Source: Microthyrium microscopicum
Taxonomy: Eukaryota; Ascomycota; Dothideomycetes; Microthyriales; Microthyriaceae
DNA length: 64,000 nucleotides
Direction: 5' to 3'
Assembly: GCA_010405405.1 (NCBI GenBank)
Contig: MU004230.1
Span: 1,199,744 to 1,263,743 of the forward strand
Shown piece by piece: positions 58,297-64,000 of the stretch. Positions within the stretch are counted from its first letter, which is position 1, and each line of letters starts with the position of its first letter. The notes below the pieces were generated by a model. That model did no database searches, was not told the DNA's origin, and saw only the letters and a list, made by a program, of their open reading frames with translations. The position numbers and the translations under genes were made by a program.

Positions 58297-59022
58297 ATGG
58301 CACCACAAAGCAAGATAAAAGCAGTTTTCTTTGATTTCATGGGCACATGTGTCGACTGGCACAGCTCTGCTCTCGGTGCAATGCCACCAGCAGTTCCAAA
58401 AGACATCGCATCCAAAATGGCCATCGACTGGCACCAGCGATACTTCTGGGAAAACAGCCAACTCTCCGCCAAAGGCTTAGGACCGGAAGACATTGACCTA
58501 ACTCTCGCGCGCGCCCTCGGCGCAATAATCGATCAGAACCCAGAACAAGCCGGTCATTTCGACGACGCAGCCAGAAGAAAGCTGGTGGAGAAATGGCACT
58601 TCCAGTCTGCCTGGCCCGACGTCATAAAAGCCATCAATAGTCTCCGCGAAGATCTTGGTCTGGACGTGCTTGTGCATGGCAACGGCACTCCAAGGATGCA
58701 GATGGATCTTTGTCGCTCGTCTGGAGTGCAGTTTAGCATGCTGTTTTCGAGCCTGCTGCTAGGCTTTTACAAGCCTGATCCGAGATCATACAAGAAGGCA
58801 TTGGAGCTTGTCAATTTTGGGCCAGATGAGGTGGTGATGGTTGCGGCGCATGCTTATGATTTGCGAGGAGCGCAGAAGGCTGGGATGAGAACTATTTATA
58901 TTCATCGATGGTCGGACGATACTGACGAGGATATGGAGAAGGTGAAGACAGAGTTTGATGTCTTCTTGGAGGATATGGTTGAGCTTCCTGCGACTATAGA
59001 GAAGTGGAATGCTGCTGTGTAG
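58297..59022 (+). CDS. HAD-superfamily hydrolase, type II haloacid dehalogenase-like
   Basis: Single exon, 241 aa, usual length. HAD motif I is FFDFMGT with the nucleophile Asp13. Motif II is in VLVHGNGTPRMQ (a Gly-Asn-Gly variant of the common SNG). Motif III is GFYKPDPRSY (Lys159). Motif IV is VMVAAHAYDLRGAQKAGMRT (Asp188), the VAAHxxDLxGAxxAG form characteristic of L-2-haloacid dehalogenase-like proteins. Fungal members are often annotated as dehalogenases, but true substrates are mostly unknown and may be phosphorylated or carboxylated metabolites. It is the last member of the cluster, followed by core DNA-repair genes. Confidence 0.9.
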   Translation: MAPQSKIKAVFFDFMGTCVDWHSSALGAMPPAVPKDIASKMAIDWHQRYFWENSQLSAKGLGPEDIDLTLARALGAIIDQNPEQAGHFDDAARRKLVEKWHFQSAWPDVIKAINSLREDLGLDVLVHGNGTPRMQMDLCRSSGVQFSMLFSSLLLGFYKPDPRSYKKALELVNFGPDEVVMVAAHAYDLRGAQKAGMRTIYIHRWSDDTDEDMEKVKTEFDVFLEDMVELPATIEKWNAAV

Positions 59023-59528
59023 TGATTCAGAAGAGCAAATCTGGGGACTGTACATAATAGTAGACATCAAAATCTCCACTATCAAAAAGCCAAGTCTCAA
59101 GAGCTTAACTGCAGATGTTCAGTGAAACTATAATTCGCTGTGGTATATGCAAAGTTGACCAATCAGCTTGGATACAATACAGCCTTGTTGTGGAACAATT
59201 CAATACCCAGGAGATTATAATGATGTTGCGGTTGGAGCATTAATTGAGCCTCGTTGAAGTGTTTGTCCCTGAGACTGGCCGGCTGATATTGTCTAAAACA
59301 ATCTGCATTCTCGCTCTATCAGACACACTGTGGAAAGGTGGGTGATGATGAGTATTGTCTTCGGTACATAAATTATGCATTGACGAGGAGCAGCAACAGC
59401 TATATACGCTATTTCGCATGCTTCTGAACATCGATCTATTCGAATCCGCTATGCAAAATGCAATGGTATCTTTGGTATTCATGCATCATCGCTAATCGCA
59501 CACAATGCACGGTTCTGTCTCAAAAATT
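59023..59528. other. convergent intergenic region
   Basis: 3' flanks of the HAD gene and wss1. No gene recognised. Confidence 0.5.
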
Positions 59529-61155
59529 TCACGAGGCGTTCTTCATGTTCCCACAAATATCACAAGTCCACCACTGATGTTCCATAAAATTGCCGCAGTA
59601 ATCACAATTCCAACCCGCAGCACGCAAGTTCGACAGGTGTGAGTTCGCAGCGGGCGGTCCTGGATGTGCTTGCGGCACAGATGAACGTTCTGGCCGCTCA
59701 ACTTCACATGCGCCGCACACTATAGCGTCTGCCTGGTTGATGAGCGTGCAGATTTCGCACTGCCAAGTAGTGCTGGGCGATGACGTGCTAGCTAAGGAGG
59801 GTGTGTTGGAGCGTGAGGAGGAGCCTCCTTGGAGGGACTTTTTAATGATCTTCTGCTTCTTTTCGCTTTCTTTGACTAGGCGGGACATGGGCTTGCCGAA
59901 GCGATTGATTTCGGGCACTTTCTTTCCCGGCTTGTTGGGTGGTACTAGTGGAGCTCTGGACGAAGATGGTCGCGATTTGGGGTTGGGTATGGGAGGGGAC
60001 GGACCGTAAGATATAGGTGGTGGTGCTGGGCGAGATGCTGCAGGCACAGGATGCGGAGGTCGTGAGGTTATCGGAGCAGCGCTGGTTGGTGCTTCCTGAA
60101 GACCATTGATGGGATCCCAGGTTAGGCCTTCCGATACGGGCGGAGCGACAAGGTTTGTGTGGTATTCTTGATCCAGCTGACGTTCTTCGTCTGTAGCCAT
60201 GAGCTCTATAGTGGCTTGTTGAATGGCCATGGCATTTGCTTGGTCCATATCTTCCTTCGTTCTGAAGCCATTGAGCAAGGCGTCATGCGCAGCTTGCTCA
60301 GCACCCTTGGATCCAGTAGCACATCCAGTTGTAACAGCTCGAGTAGTCTCTGTGGTTCTCCGAATCGTAGCATCAGCAATAACTTCGTTGATTCTAGTGC
60401 CCGGCGTTGGTCTAGCGCCTCCTAGTCGATGTCCTTGGCTTTGTTGGGCCTTGCGCTCCTTGTCACGTTTCACAGCTTCTGCTCGAGCGCGACGTCTCAT
60501 CTCTTCTCGAGGCATATGAGCGCCGCCTAGTTGGCGACCTTGGCCCAAGAAGCCTTCTCCAGTATATCCCTTGATGGTGAGAGTCTCCCACTCGTCTCTC
60601 AACTCGTTCCAAAGCTTATGAAAATCATCGTTATGAGGACCTATTGCGTTATGACACAATTCATGAAGCATTGTGTCTAACGCGTGTTCGAATGGGAGAA
60701 ATGACCGAGAGTTATGTGCGTATCTTAACCGAATGTGTATTGTTTCGCCGCGATTCACGTTAAGACCTTGTTTTAGTTAGCCTGCAAGGCCTCATTTTCT
60801 TCAACCAAGTGGTGTAAATACCTAAGAGATTTTGCTGTTGAGGAAAGAATTCGCTCAGTGTACCAACACGCCAGCCTCGCTTGCGCATAATGGGTTTGAC
60901 GCAGGACGCGATCTTGCGAAGCATTGTGAGCGCGCTCGCAGAGTCGGACATCTCCTGCATATGCACATATTGTTGAATCAAAGGGTCTATTTCCCGCATC
61001 TTGGACAAGCGCTTCCTCGCTGAGCGGTAGAGATCTGAGAAGTCTTCAAGCACTGAGCCTGGTGGTAGTTCGGTTTGAGCGTATTGAGGTTGAGGTTGAG
61101 GAGGGCGGCGAGGGGACTTGGAGGAACGACGGCTGGAAGGATTTGAATCTGGCAC
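59529..61155 (-). CDS. wss1: DNA-protein crosslink protease Wss1 (WLM metalloprotease, SPRTN group)
   Basis: Metalloprotease that removes proteins crosslinked to DNA, with Cdc48 and SUMO. Two exons, 61155-60822 and 60766-59529 (intron 55 nt), 523 aa. The join restores NLLGLNVNRGETIHIRLR. The WLM domain carries the active site TMLHELCHNAIGPHNDDFH (HExxH at 146-150 and a third His). Next are GHRLGG-type repeats (GRQLGGAH, GHRLGGAR), a Pro/Ser-rich linker with FGKPMSRLVKES, and two C-terminal RanBP2-like zinc fingers: WQCEICTLINQADAIVCGAC and WNCDYCGNF...WTCDICGNMK. The linker is where Cdc48- and SUMO-binding motifs normally lie. Confidence 0.94.
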
Positions 61156-62626
61156 TCTGGAGAAACTATGAGAAGCTCAACGAATTAGTGAATGTGAAGA
61201 CCTTCCAGTTGCAGCTCGGTGAGGTGGTTAGAGTCTTACAAATCCGTGGCAACACTCTTGAGTGGACGCATCGCTGCAGAAGTTGAGGCTGCACTATGCC
61301 GCGTCAGCCTAATGGCCACTAGAACCTTTTACTCTACTGAGTAGAGCTACAATTCAACAGTGAATGTAACAGAAGATGAAGGTACTGCAGCTACCAACAT
61401 CCAGCAAGATAGTTAATTTGAGACCTTTTGTAGGTTACAGCGTTTAGTAACAGCAGCAGAGGGCTCTAGTTTTGAACATTGCGGATTTGTTTTCAAGGGT
61501 CTCTCTTGTCCACGTAATTCGAAGGGCTAGTTTCTTTACAAGTGCCTGGGCGGTCGATTGGGCTGGATCTCGATTATGCAGGCACTTACAGCACTGCAGG
61601 TAAAAGAGCAGTCTTGAGAGGCGAAGAGTCGGCATTTCAACAAACCCCTTTTGAGATATGGATGCAACTGGTCAGCGGTTAAGCATGGATTGTCGGATGA
61701 CGGGTGATGGCACATTGTAGGGATATTTTTAGATTATCGAAACGGCTAGAGCAAGCCGCCAGATCTACCTTCCATATCCACACAAATGGATGAAAATCAA
61801 GGTCTAGGCCACGATAAAGGGATAATCAGGCCAGTAGTAGGAGAATTATCGGGACTATTGAGCTGACCAAAAGGCCATAGATTGCCGTGTGGGGATAGAT
61901 ACAACAGGCTGTGACTGCGTACTCACTGCTGCTACTGGGGGCCTTTGTAAATACAGGGTAGTAGGAAGTATCTTTAGGTATATACAGTAGTAGTAATCGT
62001 GAATGGTAACACAAGTTACATCCGTAGGGAAACTCTATCATTATTGAAGCCTTTTCTGATCTTGTTCTGATCTTAATCTAATCTCAATCAAGATTCCCAT
62101 TAAGATAAGATAAGATGCTAGGTAAACGCGGGGCGCGTCTGAGTAGTGCCTTAGCAACGAACGCGTCTGTGCCTTCCTTTCCAATGTTCTTAGATCTTTC
62201 CTCGACAACTTCGACTCCCACTACCTATCTCTACTATTACACCACCTCACCACCTTACATCCTTCACTCCCTCAACATCTCCCTTGGCATTTGGTTCCCG
62301 CGTTGTTTTGTTTACTTGTTTCCATATCTGTCGTAATCTGGTTCCCGTTGTTACTCACGTCCCTCAACTGCTTCCCATTTCCCACACGTTCCTAAAAGTT
62401 CTCCAGCCATTTTACGTCACGCTCTCCAGTTTCTCAATAAGATCAATCAGGTTTAGTTGGACTACTCGAATTGCCTACTCAGTCTCCTCCATCAAAATCA
62501 TTATCAAGGCCGATAATTTTCGTTTCGTTTTGAGGCGACGGATCGATCAAAAGGAGGATACACCCATACCTTTGCATGGCCCTGAGCCAAGAGAGCTCCG
62601 GCAGCTACTCTTAGGCTCCAGCTATC
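61156..62626. other. 1.5-kb divergent region, wss1 / rad53
   Basis: Promoters of two DNA-damage genes. The right part (62150-62500) is C/T-rich and likely the long leader of the kinase gene; the open frames there (62115-62829) run out of frame with the kinase and are not genes. Nothing else recognised. Confidence 0.5.
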
Positions 62627-64000
62627 ATGGCGGACGAAGCTACTCAGCCGGCGACGCAGCAAATGCTCGATCCTCGAAGACTGGGCCGCAACAACTCAGG
62701 TCTCTCAGAAGAAGATGTATCCGATGTGCTGTGCATATTACATCCTGGGTCACCAGCGGCTTTCGATATATGTCGTCGAACAGCTCAAGAGAATCCCCAA
62801 CATGTCTTGCAAGGCCACGACACATTTGAAGAAGGTCTGGAAGATACTTTCGACTTGGACTTGGACAATGTCAAAGGACTTGCTCTTCGCTTTTCCTCAC
62901 GTCTTAAACTCCCTCCTATGGGCTTTACCTTCGGACGACATCCAGACAAATGCGATATCGTTCTGAATGATGGCGATGAAAAGTCTAGACGAATCAGCAA
63001 CGTCCATTTTCGCATATACATTAATGAGCATGGAGTACTGCTGTTGGAAGACGAGTCCACAAATGGCACAGTCGTTGACGATGTTCATCTCAAACGACGG
63101 GAAAATAATGGTAAACCTACCACTCGAACTCTTTCGAACATGACTCGAATTGTCATTCCTTGTGTTTCGCAAAAGCACAACATTTTCTTCCACGTCCACA
63201 TACCTCCCCGAGACGGCCACGAAGCCAAGTATCGACAAAAATTCGAGAACTATATGGCTATGCTTGCAAAATATCCCAAAGGCGCCACCGATCTCACCCG
63301 ACGACGACCTGTTATGAATACAGGGAACTCATCTCGAGCCCCTTATATTCAGACCAATCGATTTGGCATGGTGTGGGACGGGAGCCCCGACTATAGAGTG
63401 TCTGGATTCCTTGGAAAAGGAGCTTTTGCCAATGTTTATCATTTGACTACTTGCATGGATGGTCGGGTGCTTGCAGTGAAAGAACTCGAAAAACGGCGTT
63501 TCATCAAAGACGGAGTCCTCGATCGACGCCTCAGCAACGAAATACAAATAATGCGAGCAATCAAGCATCCTCACATTGTTCAATACGAAGACTTTCGAGA
63601 CGTCAACGATCACCTTTATATCATGATGGAATACGTTCCATGTGGAGATCTTCAGAAGTATCTCAAGCAGGGATTGCTTACTGAAGATAATGGGATGTTG
63701 TTGGCACGACAAGTCTTGCAAGCCCTGGCATATCTCCATGAGAGTAAAATCACTCATCGGGATATCAAACCCGATAATATTCTTATAGCGAGCGAGGACC
63801 CTCTTTTTGTCAAGCTATCTGATTTTGGGCTTTCCAAAGCTACCACGAATGATACTTTCACAAAGACGTTCTGTGGGACTTTGCTCTACTGTGCTCCTGA
63901 AGTGTTCCCACACTACCACAACGAAAAGCAAGGAACCAAGCGACGACACGGTAGGAAATCACACTCCTATGATTATGCTGTCGATATCTGGTCTCTTGGA
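62627..64000 (+). CDS. chkB: FHA-domain checkpoint kinase Rad53/Cds1/ChkB, 3' part cut by window edge
   Basis: Effector kinase of the DNA damage and replication checkpoint. Open without introns from the ATG at 62627 to the edge (458 codons). The N-terminus MADEATQPATQQMLDPRRLG has TQ sites (Thr6, Thr10) like the SQ/TQ cluster phosphorylated by ATM/ATR-type kinases. The FHA domain (about 88-185) has FTFGRHPDKCDI, RISNVHFRI and LEDESTNGT. The kinase domain begins at VSGFLGKGAFANVYHL, with AVKELEKRRF, MMEYVPCGDLQKYL, ITHRDIKPDNIL and SDFGLSK, then the activation segment TFCGTLLYCAPEVFPHY. Extra residues (NEKQGTKRRHGRKSH) before YDYAVDIWSLG match the insert known in ChkB relatives. The C-terminal lobe and tail lie outside. 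Confidence 0.95.
   Translation, partial: MADEATQPATQQMLDPRRLGRNNSGLSEEDVSDVLCILHPGSPAAFDICRRTAQENPQHVLQGHDTFEEGLEDTFDLDLDNVKGLALRFSSRLKLPPMGFTFGRHPDKCDIVLNDGDEKSRRISNVHFRIYINEHGVLLLEDESTNGTVVDDVHLKRRENNGKPTTRTLSNMTRIVIPCVSQKHNIFFHVHIPPRDGHEAKYRQKFENYMAMLAKYPKGATDLTRRRPVMNTGNSSRAPYIQTNRFGMVWDGSPDYRVSGFLGKGAFANVYHLTTCMDGRVLAVKELEKRRFIKDGVLDRRLSNEIQIMRAIKHPHIVQYEDFRDVNDHLYIMMEYVPCGDLQKYLKQGLLTEDNGMLLARQVLQALAYLHESKITHRDIKPDNILIASEDPLFVKLSDFGLSKATTNDTFTKTFCGTLLYCAPEVFPHYHNEKQGTKRRHGRKSHSYDYAVDIWSLG

Noticed and set aside
62115-62829. Plus-strand frames before the rad53/chkB start
   Set aside because: They read through the C/T-rich leader and run out of frame into the kinase N-terminus, whose own frame is strongly supported.

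Overview
This window is from a filamentous ascomycete (Pezizomycotina). Nearly every multi-exon gene is split by short GT-AG introns of about 41-80 nt, many with CTAAC/CTAAT-like branch sites. Gene density is about one per 2.5 kb, and the gene set is typically fungal: Zn2Cys6 regulators, HapB, Msb1, Wss1, a Rad53/ChkB-type kinase and an AMP deaminase with a long N-terminus. I could not fix the class. I saw no transposon, rRNA, tRNA or CRISPR array.

Layout, left to right. 1-4.7 kb holds the mRNA export receptor Mex67 (cut by the left edge), a Grx3/4-type monothiol glutaredoxin and a polytopic membrane protein. 4.7-7.4 kb is gene-poor. 7.4-10 kb has an acidic orphan and a conserved fungal protein with a duplicated WxxxF-bearing segment. 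10-20.5 kb is a housekeeping block: AMP deaminase, succinate dehydrogenase flavoprotein, ribosomal protein L3 and the PP2A B regulatory subunit. 21.3-22.6 kb encodes a nucleotide-sugar (UDP-GlcNAc-type) transporter containing a 17-nt microexon.

23.4-28.7 kb is an accessory region on the minus strand. It has one small orphan and three divergent paralogs of a fungus-expanded family with an intron at the same place. Two paralogs start with N-myristoylation-type sequences. An 18-bp partly palindromic element occurs four times in the promoters of the orphan and the first paralog.

29.7-35 kb has a Zn2Cys6 regulator and the CCAAT-binding subunit HapB, followed by about 5 kb with no gene that I can support. 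40-45 kb has a serine-rich protein whose start codon appears to be created by splicing, a large three-pass membrane protein and a cupin. 46.2-49.6 kb is the polarity protein Msb1.

51.5-59.0 kb is the most interesting region: an apparent four-gene accessory cluster (Dal5-like MFS transporter, D-serine dehydratase-like PLP enzyme, Zn2Cys6 regulator, type II HAD hydrolase) arranged as two divergent pairs. Each of its two divergent promoters carries two copies of the same 28-bp motif, all in one orientation, which suggests one small regulon controlled by the local regulator. Core genes flank it: Msb1 on the left, and Wss1 and Rad53/ChkB (cut by the right edge) on the right.

Exon boundaries were read by eye from splice signals and reading-frame continuity. 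They have not been checked against transcripts.
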